From Siphonodentalium dalli (Eukaryota; Mollusca; Scaphopoda; Gadilida; Siphonodentaliidae): a stretch of 64,000 nucleotides of DNA. Position 1 is the stretch's first letter; each line of letters starts with the position of its first letter. The stretch is from positions 205,884,151-205,948,150 of the forward strand of contig CP136065.1 of the NCBI GenBank assembly GCA_032622095.1. The letters run 5' to 3'. Under the pieces are notes generated by a model. The model saw only the letters and a program-made list of their open reading frames with translations, was not told the origin of the DNA and did no database searches. Both the position numbers and the translations under genes were made by a program. Positions 21,317 through 33,347 of this stretch are shown piece by piece.

Positions 21317-23559
21317 ACAGCTAACTTGGATTTAGTAGGGACGTTCTGATTTTGTGACCTTTTCTAGATGAAGAAATGTATGTACACATAACAGTGTCAC
21401 GAATGTAACCGATCATCATTTATTTTGATATCTACAATATCAAACCTTTCAAATTTGACTGCTATAGTAAAGTATTAGATATATTCATACAGTACTGGGT
21501 AAAATGTGTAGATTCTATAGGCCATGTCTCATATAAGTGGTCATAGTTGTCTCCGATCAAGTCATGAAACACGAATATTTCGCTTTTATCACACGGATGC
21601 ATGGCGGTATATATACTGCAATAAAGGCAATTTATTAAAACACAAAGGAGTACCATATATAGACTATCTTCAATAAATTCTAAAATTGACCAAAATTTAT
21701 ACATATCTGTGGCAGAGACTGTATTTGTCTCTGGAAATTATAAACGCTGATCATTTGCTATTTAGTGAAGTACGTGTGTGGTATTTGTAAGATATTTTGA
21801 AGCAAAAAGATACTTAAAACTAATACTGTGGATTGCATGATAGCATATCCAGTTGTAAAGTGGCGACTGAAGCAATATGAACAAAATTGTTTACTACGAC
21901 ACAGGTTTGGCATGCACCTTTACCATAGTCTTATATAAACTGCACAATGAACCGTCACTTTCATCCGTTGAGCTGCGGAACTAAAATATTGAAGATATAA
22001 GCGTTTCATTGCAACAAACATGTATGGTTTATTATCACGGAGAGTGTTGAAAATTCCGGAAATGTAAAGAGTATTTATACGGTATGCAATTCAATTTCTA
22101 AGTTATATGCAATAATTAGTGACCATGCCGAATGAAACTAACATGCACTGTGTGGCGATACATTACTTCGTGTGCTGCCTGCCCGAAATTATTATGTTTG
22201 GACAGTTGGATGTCGGATCGGATAAGCAGAAAACCCAAACTTTCAAAGACGTAAATCATTGTGGGTTTGACTTGCGTTGCAATGAGCGATAAATCCTTCA
22301 GAATAATCTGCTTTGATAATGTGTACCTTTACAAATATTAACAACAGACTTGTATATTACCAATACGTATTTTCACTACTAGGTGGCTATTCGATATGTT
22401 GCTTTCTTCGTGGTATGGCTTGGAGTTGCGACCATTTTGACAGCCATTTCATGACCGCGAGTGTATTGTTTTCTGTCGCGTCACTCTATTCGCCCCCCGT
22501 ACTCTCATTTCACACATACTGGTATAATGCGTAGTTCCTATGACAAAATATATCGTATAATTCATTATTTAGAAAACCGATGTAACACAGACAGTCATAT
22601 GTCCCGAGACCTTTCTGTGTCAAGTGACACCAAAATCTGCTTGTATCCAATTTCTGCCGGGTTGATCCCAAAAAGCAGCTTCCACGACAACACTACTATT
22701 TACAAGATAAAAGTCAATGCTGACTTGATGACGAACAATGCGAGAATGCGGTTAATTAGATTGTCTGTTAATTGCTCATCTATCTCACAAGATAATGAGA
22801 TAGGTGAAACACAAAGTGGCCCGGTCACATCAACTTTGCGAGTATAAGTTATATGTTGTCATCAAAATAACATTACAAGAAATCTACCAAAGCCTAATGC
22901 TGTACATTCCAGTGACAGAATACGCTTACATCGTTTCAGTTTTACACTGAAACTTCTGAGTCATTCCGTAGTGCGTTGTCCTGATTCTACAAGGATCTTT
23001 GCTGAACTTAAAAAAAGTTGTTTGCGCGATGGGACTAAAGAAATAAATAATTCAAGGCGTTATTGTCAGATATCTGATTGCACTATGTCCCCCACGAGGA
23101 AGATCTATACAGGGTTGCTCAGTGCGAAACACCGCTCGCCAATATTGCATGCAAGGTTTTCCATAATCCGCTGCCTCTAGTGTGAGTCGCGATGACGTTT
23201 CTCACACGTCGGGATTAAACTGCGTGATAAGATACCAAGCAATAATGGTGGAACGATTCAACACGATTTAACAACTATGGTCCACCATTTTCGTAAAAAA
23301 TATTTAAGAGGGAGGTAAAGTGGCAACATTTAAATGGGAAATTCATTGTTAGTTTTCCAGACTAGATTACTCAATATTTACAAACCGTAGAAAAATACTT
23401 CATGTCTTGTTGGAATGTTTGATCATATATCTAGTGACGATGCAAAGCTGATTTGTCATTTTATGCTTTGTTTTGTTTTGTGACATTTGATGGAAATATT
23501 ATAAACAATGATAAACAATGGTAACCTATAATAATGTCCAATAATATCCAACCCAAGAT
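21317..23559. other. AT-rich stretch with no recognised gene
   Basis: Frames such as 22461-22847 are open but show no family motif. I see no tandem array or terminal repeat on either strand. Confidence 0.35.
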
Positions 23560-23728
23560 GAAAATCAAAATTCCGCTTCGCGTTGTCACTAGATAAGTTT
23601 TCAAACTTTCCAAAAAGGTATGACATGGTCACCTGCGCTTGTCGGGGTTCGAACCAGCTTTGTCAGCGCTGGGCGACATATAACGGCGCAATACAATGAG
23701 CACCCTACCGACTGGACCATCGGGGCCC
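23560..23728 (-). mobile_element. tRNA-derived SINE
   Basis: Read on the minus strand from 23728, the head is ggccccgatggtccagtcgg followed by tagggtgc, an A-box-like RNA polymerase III promoter. About 55 bp downstream is ggttcgaacccc, a near-consensus B box (23645-23656). The spacing and the lack of a pairing acceptor stem rule out a working tRNA. The 3' boundary is uncertain and the end may lie nearer 23500, where tttatcattgttta repeats begin. Confidence 0.65.
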
Positions 23729-24573
23729 TTCTAATCAATGCATAGTGTAAAACATTTTGTTTTCAGACCAAGAAACTAATATTGTTCTACTTTCAGTCAA
23801 CATATTAAATAGTATACTTAAATTACAGTCAGTCCGAGAATGTCCACTCCCGCGTGGGTGTTGTGTTATGTTCGTAATTTCTAACTGGTATAATAAGTTG
23901 AATAATGATATGGTAGCAATTAGAATATTGCAAACTTAAAGGGGGCAATACAGTTTTCTCTTGAGTTTGGAATTTGGTGGCCTGCAGATGGAAATTAGAA
24001 GTTGAAAACCCCCGCATGTGCCTCCCATGTCGCCACTCCCATGTTCGGTACTATTGAGATTGTGCGGTAACGGCTGTAATTGTAAAGCCATGTAAATTGC
24101 TGAGTACCACTGCTAAACTTAGACTGGGTCTCAAGTAAACAGGGTGTTTTAAAGTTGTAACAGGGGTTTCGCTGAAACACTCATCACAAACTTGGATTTG
24201 GTGTCGCACCCCCAACTTTGATTAAACTGTTATCATTGGATATGGCACGAATAACTGGTAAATTAGTTGGAAGTACCTGACAAAATAGGTTGAAATTGTA
24301 TTAATTCTGTAATTTTCGGACAAGGATATTTACTGTTTTTGTAACAAGAGTAGAATGTTTTCCTAATTTAAGTCAAATGTTTGGACTGAATGGTCGTCAG
24401 TTGGAATTGATTGATTTGTTGAGGCTTTAGTGTTGTTTTAGCCATACCACTTTCAAGAACAGAATAATGTATCAAACCTGCAATGTCATTGATATCGACT
24501 TCAGAAGACAACATTGACATACTTTTAAATTATATCTAGTCTTTCTCTGTAATAACGAACCGTACGTTCTGAA
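23729..24573. other. Stretch without a recognised gene
   Basis: Only short frames are present, none of a recognised family. Confidence 0.35.
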
Positions 24574-24831
24574 ATGTTGGAATGGGCTACCGATACAACC
24601 ACATATTTTATGCTACATGGGCATTATATATACACTTACCAGTATAATTACATATTAGTTACACTCAATTGTGTGGAATTTATCTATTTACTACGTAATT
24701 ATCTTTATACAACCTACATACCCCTGTCTTACAGGGACGCCGCTAATTTAATTTATGTTTGTAATTCTTTTTCACCATCTGTACCACGATTGTGGTTTAT
24801 GTGAATAAACAATTTGACTTGACTTGACTTG
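24574..24831 (+). repeat. LINE 3' end with (ACTTG)n tail
   Basis: The segment ends in gtgaataaacaatttgactt gacttgactt, that is an AATAAA-containing 3' end followed by repeated ACTTG, a known type of LINE tail in invertebrates. The 76-codon frame over it is probably the degenerate C-terminal part of the LINE ORF2 or simply UTR. The start is approximate. Confidence 0.55.
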
Positions 24832-24835
24832 CACC

Positions 24836-25529
24836 GTATTAGAAAAAGTTCAGCGCCGGGCAACAAAAATTGTTTCTCAGCTAAGACATCTGAGTTACTA
24901 GGATAGAATGATCAAACTTAATCTAAAGTACGGTGAAGTACACACGATTTCGCGGTGATATGATAAACATACAAATATATACAGAACCATTAGAACGTTA
25001 ATTCTGACGATCGTTTCCAGACGAGAATTTTCGCAGCATTATAGTACGGTATGGGTCGAGAAATTGTGATTTTAAATATATTAAAGATGGATTATCTATT
25101 TAAATAACAAATTTTAAATAGTTGCGTGAGTATAAAATAATAAATATGAACTGAAGACCCCTGTCCGGAAAGGCTTCTATCAATTAATATTGATTTTAAT
25201 TCGAATATTGTATTGGGACCGTTTATTTGTCTATTTTTAGAACAGACCATTCGGGTGATACCATATATCGATATAGAACATTAGGCTGTTCCTATGGCTA
25301 CATAACGAACTTCAAAGCAACATACACCAAAAACGAGGGGCATGATATGAATTTGCTAACGCAACGCGTAAACAAGAACGTTGGCCAATATTTCTTGTCG
25401 CAACGCATCGACATGCACTGGAATAATTTGCCTGAACACGTTGTCAATATCATGTCAATGGAGGAGTTCAAAAGTTGGATAGCCGATCAAATGTATGTGA
25501 TGAAATACATTTACGATGACTTATTGTGA
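24836..25529 (+). pseudogene. LINE reverse transcriptase C-terminal relic (CR1/Jockey-like)
   Basis: The frame opens with LEKVQRRATKIVSQLRHLSY, the classic thumb motif of CR1/Jockey-type reverse transcriptases. After frameshifts comes DMINIQIYRTIRTLIL (near 24955-25000). From 25227 a 100-codon stretch ends with FLSQRIDMHWNNLPEHVVNI and FKSWI, the usual C-terminus (Fs.RVi..WN.LP..VV). It is 5'-truncated and begins within a few bases of the (ACTTG)n tail of the preceding LINE. A recognisable 3' UTR or tail is not evident after 25529. Confidence 0.85.
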
Positions 25530-25815
25530 CACATATTATTTATGCTATGTTTATGTACTTATATATTCGATGTTGGAACAGATAGTCGAATGACTTGTTT
25601 CGAAAAAATGAGGATGGTGATGATATACAAATAAAAGCACCCAAGTATTATTTAGTATTAAAGGGCGCTCTACGCCATTTTCAATAAATTCCCGGTGATA
25701 ACAACGATCTAATATCGATAATATATAGAACACTAAGTAATTTGAGTCGAAGATGTATTCGGTAAACGTTTAAGTTAATAGCTTATCTTAAAATCAAAGT
25801 TAATAATTTGATATA

Positions 25816-25849
25816 AATTTAATTTATGGCTGGAGCCATAAATTAAATT
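25816..25849. repeat. Perfect 16-bp-arm palindrome
   Basis: aatttaatttatggct, a two-base spacer gg, then agccataaattaaatt. It can form a compact hairpin or cruciform. There is no poly-T tract that would make it look like a terminator, and no gene end is nearby. Confidence 0.75.
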
Positions 25850-25852
25850 CCG

Positions 25853-27169
25853 AATTTCGTGTACAAGACGTAATCAAAAATAATTCACGGATAGTGGATT
25901 GAGCAACGCGTGGCACACATGATCGTGTAAAAAATTATGTTGATACGGGGCGTAAACTCAAACCACTCACTGACTAGTGATTATATAATAACTTAAATCA
26001 GTTTATGTGACTAGTATGCATATAATATAACATTTTTTGATACATTTGCTTGAAAACTGTCCAAAAATTACACGACAACAATTGGTATTTTTCGCATTCC
26101 GACTAATCTTCCCTCCGTAATATAACTTCGTACTTAACAAACTTTCAAATAATGGAAATCTGGTTACTTTAGTCTACGACTCAGAGATTATAGAAACCAA
26201 CAACAACATTTGAGTACAGTATCCCTTTAAAACAATGTCAAAATGAAGTAAAACATAATCATGCTATCCACACCTATGACGTAGAATATGTCCCTTTTCG
26301 CAATTGGTAAACACTTTGACGACACAGTGGGGGTAATATGGCCACCTGACTAAACAAATTTCCAAAGGTTGTCTCATGAAAATTGAAATTCTCCACTCCA
26401 CCATGAGTGTCGTGTGAGATTGACGCAGTGGAGGCGGGAGGTGGATAACTTGAGAATGTCCACATAGTTTATAGCTGAATAAATAATTTAACTTTGCGAG
26501 TATGTGCTCATCTATTCGGATGCCCAAATACGAGCAAACATATATAAAGTGTTATATAGCTACACTATGCGGATGTTCTGTTTATCCGCCGAACGAATTT
26601 AGGCGTATTTGTATCGGTTTTTGTCAAAAATCATCGCTCAATCCTCGCGTTCCTTATGGAGTAGCAAAGTCCTACTTAGCTACATTATCTGCAGACCCTA
26701 TAGTAGGGACTAATTAATTATAAAAGATTTTTGTATTCTTGGGACTGCATCGCCGCGAAATATACTTTCTATCATATGCCGGAAAAATACAATAGCGTCG
26801 TGTAGTTTCTAATAACATATAAATGTTTCACGAAACATTCAAATTTTAAACTGAAGTGTACGAGTATAGCAGCATTATTTCCAGAAGAGCAGAATTTTGT
26901 TCTTTGAGCTTGAAACGTAATCATTAAATTAGCACTGAGATCGGTAGTGCAGATGCACTAGCTCACTGAAGAATATCGGCATATATACTTTATTGTAAAA
27001 ACTGTCAATTACTTAATCAAGTTCTAGGCTTCACCAGCTTTGTTACTAAGCATTGAATATTCTATTTGAGTGCGTATTGTGGCGCATCGTTTGATCTTTT
27101 AGAAATGAGTCGCGAGCGATTACATTCACACAATACGTTGTTTATGTGGAATTTTGTTTGTTATATTCT
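25853..27169. other. Stretch without a recognised gene
   Basis: Minus-strand frames at 26264-26527 and a plus-strand frame at 26502-26717 are open but lack any recognised motif. Confidence 0.35.
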
Positions 27170-27173
27170 TTAA

Positions 27174-27567
27174 CCCTTTACCCAACAGAAGGGCCCTGTG
27201 CCAATGCATTCTCTTATATATGCGAGTCGACCATAGGTCGCCTCGCATATATAAGAGAATGCATTGGCTTAACACATTAAAAATTATAAAATTGTTAAAG
27301 AATGTAAGAAAAAATGGTAAAAAGTGTTAAATTTTTTTTTTTTTTAGGCCAATGCAAATGCATTCTCTTATATATACGAGGCGACCTATGGTCGACTCGC
27401 ATATAGAAGAGAATGCATTGGCACAGGGCATTAGCATTACTGTAACTATCACAATGTGGTCAATGAGCCGGTTCCAATGATATCCATATGTGTATGGTTT
27501 TATTGAGACAGACCCAAGATAATTTAGGCTGTTGCAGTTTTATTTGGCCGGTTTGTTGGGTAAAGGG
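27174..27567. mobile_element. piggyBac-type MITE with exact TTAA target duplication, second full copy
   Basis: Same family as 20946-21312: CCCTTTACCCAACA ends, TTAA at 27170-27173 and 27568-27571, and two internal palindromes with TATATAAG motifs. It is 27 bp longer, partly because of a T run near 27330 and a doubled aatgca before the second palindrome. Confidence 0.9.
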
Positions 27568-27782
27568 TTAATCCTCCATATCAATGAAGATGACATATTT
27601 ACGGACTTTTTTTTTACAGAAGAGATATAGAACGGTGAATATACATGTATATGATAAACTGCTATAAGAAAATTAACAATCTGACTATGTGACAGAGTAT
27701 CATCGTGTTGGATATTCCACGTGGGACAGGTAATATTTTCCTTTATCGAATAAGAAGAATGGGACACGAATAGCGAGATTTT

Positions 27783-28085
27783 CAGCCTGTTCTCCTGAAA
27801 ACCAGTACATTATCTGTTTTTAATAGAACTTGTTTTAGGTAGATAATCTGTTTAGAATCATCTCATTTTGAGTCGATAATGTGCTGAAAATGAAAACAAT
27901 TTAGTCACATTATATCGACTCATAATGTATAGTGGTTATATGCGGACAATGACACCTATACGCCAACTCGCGACTATTCAGGTGTATGTTCTTTATCATG
28001 AGATTTCACCCTGGCCCGCTCCATAAAACAAAAAGACAGATAAGAGTCCATTATCTGCTTATTTCGGAATAAAATAATCACATTA
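27783..28085. mobile_element. MITE family M1, longest copy
   Basis: It begins cagcctgttctcc and contains agataatctg and gagtcgataatgtgctgaaa, followed by ttagtcacatta and tgcggacaatgacacc. Related copies lie at 37798-38527 (interrupted), 62871-63053 and 3893-4030. The better copies show an internal inverted repeat: agataatctgcttagaatcg against its inverse. No open frame and no clear target duplication. Confidence 0.7.
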
Positions 28086-28472
28086 TGTACCTATTTCACA
28101 TTATATGTCGAATATGTACGTATTTCCGCGAGGATATGTTGAGAATTTAGATATGATTGGCTTGTGAATTGACACAGAACGAGTTCAATGGTCCATCTCC
28201 ATCAGCATTCTGTGTCTGTTATGCAAATGCAAAACAGATAAATGCATAGTGTAGGCCATCGATGTGCTTCTACACCACGATACAGAACATTCTACTCTAA
28301 ATATTATTCAGAATGTAAGATTAAAATCAACCGCACACAACAGTTAAAAGGACACTACTCCTCACACAATAGTTCATTTTACACTGGGATACAATCAGAA
28401 GGCATTAGGCAAGGCATGTGTGAGCATTCATGTTGTCGAGAAAGATAAACTTTTCAATTCCTAATATTTCAA

Positions 28473-29260
28473 TCAGCGAATACCACAATGTGTTCCGTGC
28501 CATCGGTACAAACTCAGATGGACACTCCAGACACCTATGGAACAGGAGCTCAAACTGATTATGTACGGTTGCAGCATCTTAGTTTTAGTCAGATATTGGC
28601 CATCTTGATACAGATTGGAAAATAACCAGTTCTTCGACAGAGAGAGAGAGAGAGAGCTTCCCAAGTTTCCGCTGTGACTGAATGTCTGGTTTTACGTTGA
28701 AGAGAAAGGAAATAGAATAATCACTCTGATCACGCTGACTAACCTCGCGGGAGACGTGAACAGCGAGACAATCTCTAACCAGTTTCTTCCACGTATAGAC
28801 TGAGCAGGAAAGATTACTGTTTCCACATAAGATGGAAGATAGTGGTATAAATTGAATCTATGAAGAATATCAGAGATATCTTCCAGAATTCCTTTCTTCG
28901 GGCGACCGTATATCCGGTTTCCATAATTGACTAGGAGTACATCGATAACTGCTCTGTTATTCTTTGGTAAGTTGACCAGTATTCCAAGAAACAATAATTA
29001 TATTCGGTGAATTTCATACTCTATAGGGAGAAGTCCGAGTAATGACAGGGGTCATATAGTTTACTGCGTTTCGAATGCGCTGTAAATTCTTAATACACAT
29101 GCGGTAAGCGCGTTCCAAAGTCTGTGTTAAACCATACCACGATGCACAGCCATAGAAAGCTTTGGGAATAACGATATGCTTGACAATATATTTGGTTAAT
29201 GGTGAGAATTCGGTTGAAATATGTGGACCACAAGCTGAAAAGAAAAATTAGTAGCTCTCT
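28473..29260 (-). pseudogene. LINE reverse transcriptase C-terminal relic (I/Nimb-like)
   Basis: On the minus strand, rc from about 29240, the frame reads YIVKHIVIPKAFYGCASWYG, then LERAYRMCIKNLQRI, the thumb region of molluscan I-like LINEs. After a stop the 28692-28994 frame continues with NRIYGRPKKGILEDISDILH and RFNLYHYLPSYV, matching the helical region that follows in the same group. A last frame at 28473-28664 is less certain. It lacks the RT catalytic core and the endonuclease. An (AG)8 run interrupts it at 28640-28656. Confidence 0.75.
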
Positions 29261-29719
29261 CAACTTTGGAGTATGTTGACTAGTCGAGCTCTGTATAATA
29301 CCCAGATGTGAAACATTCCCTACGTTAGCGATATGTCTGGGTGCATGCTGATTTATTCAGCATTTATTCATATATCGAATTTATCGGCTACCATTGGACG
29401 CGTGAATGATAACATACAGACAACGGGTCATGGGATAGCAAGGAGTCAAACAACCTAATGGACCAACGCATCGCAACAGCCTTAACAGCCAAGGAACGTT
29501 TCTAAGTGAATTCAACAGAAAGCGAAGCGATCCATCTTTCTTTGTTTCATGTTATGCCCTGGGAGAATTGTTAGCACGCAACAGACACTCTACACGATTC
29601 TCCAATTACGGTGTCTTCTGAAAACGTTCCGAGCAGAACGCCTTGCGGCTAACGGATACATCGCCATGCTCAGTTATCGGATTGCGGCCATCTAATCGTA
29701 TTTTGATAGGCTTTGAAAC

Positions 29720-29945
29720 TTCCGGGGATGCAGGCCAGTCGTTCAAGCGCAAATAATTTAACGTCAATACGCGTTGTGGACACTCATTAAAAGGGGAGTG
29801 TGTAATATAGTGTCAGAAAACAAACCTGCGTTTCGCTGGAAGATGCCATTGGATCGATTAATTCTTGTAAGCCTTCGTGGTGCCGCTAAAGTTAGCATTA
29901 TGCATTCATACCCATGCATTCAGAGCGTTTAGCGTTTTCCCTTTT
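29720..29945 (+). repeat. Dispersed repeat S, copy 1
   Basis: The segment ccggggatgcaggcc through acgcgttgtggacactcatt to catgcattc recurs at 31885-32105 in the same orientation with moderate divergence. No coding signal or terminal repeat was recognised, so the class is unknown. Confidence 0.65.
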
Positions 29946-30037
29946 AATGTATACGATGGTAACAGCCGTTGTGTGAACAATATTATACCCTTTTACGACC
30001 TAATCCAACTAATAATTGACACCCGAGGTCCAATTCA

Positions 30038-30925
30038 CAGCACATGACGTACTTCTACACACCTATATGAACCCTCAACCACCCATGTACGTACATTATG
30101 CATACATAAATACACTGATACAGTAATAATGTTTCATATTAATATAAATCTCATGAAAAGCCTATTATATCATTAAAAAACATATTGCCTTATCTTTCAT
30201 TAGTGATTAATAAGCGTCTTGGCATCGCGCCAAAAAAATGACAACGCGTCGATCTTTTCATTGATTCAGGCAGATTAATACTATTTCGAAAAGCCGCGCA
30301 TGATACCAATACCAGACAATGCAAAATTATTGATTTGTTCATTAAAGTTAAATTCCTGTCCAAGTCCGTCGCAATAACGAAAATAGACACAAAAAGAAAG
30401 AGGCAAATTTGGGAACTATATTTCAGTCGCCAGCACAGAGCGCGCAATACAGTCGTATACGGCTTTGACGTTTCAGCCAACGCTATTCAGAGCACATGAC
30501 GTAGTTCTACACACCTATAAGAAAATTCAATCATACATGCATATACGAGCATTGTGCATACATAAATACACCGATACAGTAATACTGTTTCATATTCATA
30601 TAAATCACACGGAAAGCCTCTTATATCATTAAAAAAAACATATTGCCTTATCTCTCACTAGTGATGAATAAACGTCTTGGCATCGTGCCAAATAAAATGA
30701 CTGCGCGTCGATCTTTTCACCGATTCAGGCAGATTAATACTATTTCGAAAAGTCGCGCATGAAACCAACATCAGACAATGCAAATTGATTGCTTTGTTCA
30801 TTAAGAGTTAAAATATTGTCCAACTTCGTTGCACTAACGAAAATAGACACGAAAAGAAAGAGGCAAATTTGGGAAAAAAATTTCAGTCGCCAGCACAGAG
30901 CACGCAATACTGTCGTATACGCCAT
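30038..30925. repeat. Tandem duplication of a 452-bp segment
   Basis: Two head-to-tail copies begin at agcacatgacgta (30039 and 30490) and end at cagtcgtatacg. They differ by scattered substitutions and small indels. Short minus-strand frames occur at the same place in both copies (30190-30480 and 30740-30925) with the shared peptide TTVLRALCWRLK, but with differing ends, so coding is doubtful. Confidence 0.8.
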
Positions 30926-31167
30926 AAAACCAATGCATTTTGAATCTTCTTTAAATATTTCGTTTCTTTTGATTTGTTAACAAGAGCATCGCTTGCGCGT
31001 GGCAAAATACGCCCTTTAGCCATTTCGAATTGTACTACAGCAAAATAAAATAATAATTTGAGCTTACAAAGAATATCTGATACACCCCATTTCAATTCCA
31101 AAATGCGTTCAAATTCTAAGTCGAAAAATGGCCGCAACTCATGTGTAAATAATTGGGCAGAACCTAT

Positions 31168-31440
31168 ATTCGAACTTTGCCTGTAGTTTTAGCTGGTAAA
31201 CACACATACCAGCTTTGGTTCAGATGAAATGATCCAAACTGAGTTATCGGTCAGAAACCGAAATGTTATGAAATCGGTCAAAATATTCGAACTTGGCCTG
31301 TATCTTTAGCTGGGAAATGCACATACCAACTTTTGATTAGATCAAATAATCCACCCTGGAGTTATCAATCGGAAACCAAAAATGTTAACGGACGGACGGT
31401 AGACAGACGGAAAGACAGGCGGACGGACAGCATGATTACA
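31168..31440. repeat. Two 116-bp units ending in an acggacgg/acagacgg tract
   Basis: Two units start with tattcgaact and contain cctgta.ttttagctgg, cacataccaactt and a gagttat..tc.gaaacc block, then gttaacggacggacgg. This form resembles a dispersed repeat common in marine invertebrate genomes (established only from memory). No open frame. Confidence 0.65.
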
Positions 31441-31510
31441 TAATACGACCTTTTTCCCAAACCGGCGTATAAAAAGGCATAAAGCTGTAGTTTTTTCACG
31501 TAATATACAA

Positions 31511-31644
31511 GATCTTCAACTTGTTGTGTTGGGATATCAGATGTTATGAAACTCGTTCGATAATTTGATTCACGACTCGTTGTGAATCAAATTGATCAAA
31601 CTCGTTTCATAAAATCTTATATCCCAAATAACGAGTTGGAGATC
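31511..31644. mobile_element. Hairpin MITE
   Basis: Arms of about 60 bp pair between gatcttcaacttgttgtgtt and aacgagttggagatc. The inner part ttatgaaactcgtt matches aactcgtttcataa, and tttgattcac matches gtgaatcaaa. The loop is about 8 bp. Several indels separate the arms, so it is older than the hairpins at 7684 and 49554. Confidence 0.65.
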
Positions 31645-31884
31645 CTCTATATATGCCTTATACTTGCATCATGGGGGTAGACAATAACATAACGACACAA
31701 TATATATAACCAACAGTTCTGCTGCATTATTACTATTGCCGACAAATCATGCACGATTCAGTTATAGTGGTCGACTTTCTATATACTGGCTTGTAAATAT
31801 CCGACCCAGGAAGCCGGTCTGGTGTTCCTGTGCCCTATCCTGGGTTACCGGTTCCAACATCCCTTTCGCCGCGATAGAATTAAC

Positions 31885-32105
31885 CACCCGGGGATGCAGG
31901 CCCGTCGGTTATGCGCTAATAATGTAACGCATATACGCGTTGTGGACACTCATTGGAAGGGGGTGTGGAATATAGTGTGAGAAATTAGATAACGAACTTG
32001 CGTTTCATTCGAAATCGTTGTGTCGATGAATTTGTGTAAATCATGCATGGTGACACTAACGTTTACATTACGTATTAGTATCCATGCATTCGGAGCACTG
32101 AATAA
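31885..32105 (+). repeat. Dispersed repeat S, copy 2
   Basis: Direct counterpart of 29720-29945, with shared blocks cggggatgcaggcc, acgcgttgtggacactcatt and catgcattcggagc. It lies 2.1 kb from copy 1, so a local duplication and two separate insertions are both possible. Confidence 0.65.
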
Positions 32106-32386
32106 TTTCTGTCCAAATCACGTATTGTGTTTTGTCAATATCGGATTATACGTGGAGAATTGATAAATTCGTTGAGTTTCTGTCCATATTAATAACAATA
32201 GTCTCCTTTCAACCAAGTCAAGTTCGAGCTATTGCGTCGAAGTTTCCGTCAACAATTTCATTCGGCACAACCTACAGGCCGCGGCCCTCATCCTATCGTC
32301 ACCGAACTTCATATGGAAAAGCGGGATGAATTCTAGATGGGAGCTATCGAATATTTCAGTTACAGGCATGTTTAGGATCACCTCTA

Positions 32387-32700
32387 GATCCGTCCGTTTT
32401 ACCCGATTTGACCTTGAATTGACCATTTTGAAGGTCAAGGTCAGGTCGGGGTCACGATTTGACCCGTCCAAAACACTCCCCTGACAAAAGTACCCATAGA
32501 TATCAAATTTCGTCGAAATCCGTCCATTTTACCCGATTTGACCTTGAATTGACCATTTTGAAGGTCAATGTCAGGCCGGGGTCACGATTTGACCCGTCAA
32601 AAACACTCCCCGGACAAAATTACCCATAGTTATCAAATTTCGTCGAAATCCGTCAGGCAGTTTTCCCGGCCATAGCTAACAGACAAACAGACAGACAAAC
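32387..32700. repeat. Two 130-bp units rich in TGACCT/AGGTCA half-sites
   Basis: Two head-to-tail units carry tttgaccttgaattgacc and gaaggtcaaggtcagg, then cacgatttgacccgtc and a caaatttcgtcgaaatccgt end. The flank ends in cagacaaacagacagaca. The reverse-oriented version lies at 55734-55990. Each unit contains several AGGTCA-type half-sites, including TCAAGGTCA in the first unit. Confidence 0.75.
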
Positions 32701-32743
32701 AAACAGAAGTCCCAAAATATATATTAGATCAATAGGATGAAGA

Positions 32744-33340
32744 GTGTCTACATGCTACATGTTTTATCGAATCGAATTAAGCCACATCAGAAAATGTATT
32801 AACTCCAAAATAAAGCCAACTTTGCGGGGGGTACTTTGTGTAGTGCACTTGTTTGCTACACTTTGTTTGATGTTTCGTATGTGCATGCACATAATTCCTA
32901 TAATTTTCCGATCGGAAATACACTCCTGCTAGTGGACATCTTGGTTCAGATTGGTCAAAACTATATTTTCCCGAGTGATGCAGTTTTAACTTCCTGGACG
33001 ACTGCTGAGTGGCACGTGACATTCTCTGAGTACATGACATCATACACGCACACCCAATCTGGGAAGTTGAAATCCACCCGATGGTCATATCGTGTCCTTC
33101 TATATATTATTATAACTCTTGTGGCAGGTTATAATAGTTGGCCATTCTGGAGGTTGTTTTACAACCATCGGGAGTTTATTTTGTAACTGTTCCGAAAGTC
33201 TTCTCGTTATCAAACCGTCCGTTGGAATGTTATTCCAAAACGCTTCAGTAATTATGAAAAGATTGGCCTACATAATTTAATTTATTTACGGTGTATATAG
33301 CACACACCGCCCCAGTGCTCGGAGCATTCTGCCACATCAC
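32744..33340. other. Stretch with unrecognised open frames
   Basis: A 116-codon plus-strand frame (32836-33186) overlaps a 103-codon minus-strand frame (32777-33088). Neither shows a family motif, and their mutual overlap argues that at least one is chance. Confidence 0.3.
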
Positions 33341-33347
33341 GGATACT

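Noticed and set aside
23640-23728. Functional tRNA gene on the minus strand
   Set aside because: The A and B boxes are present but the acceptor stem does not pair and the distance exceeds a normal tRNA, so it is a SINE head.
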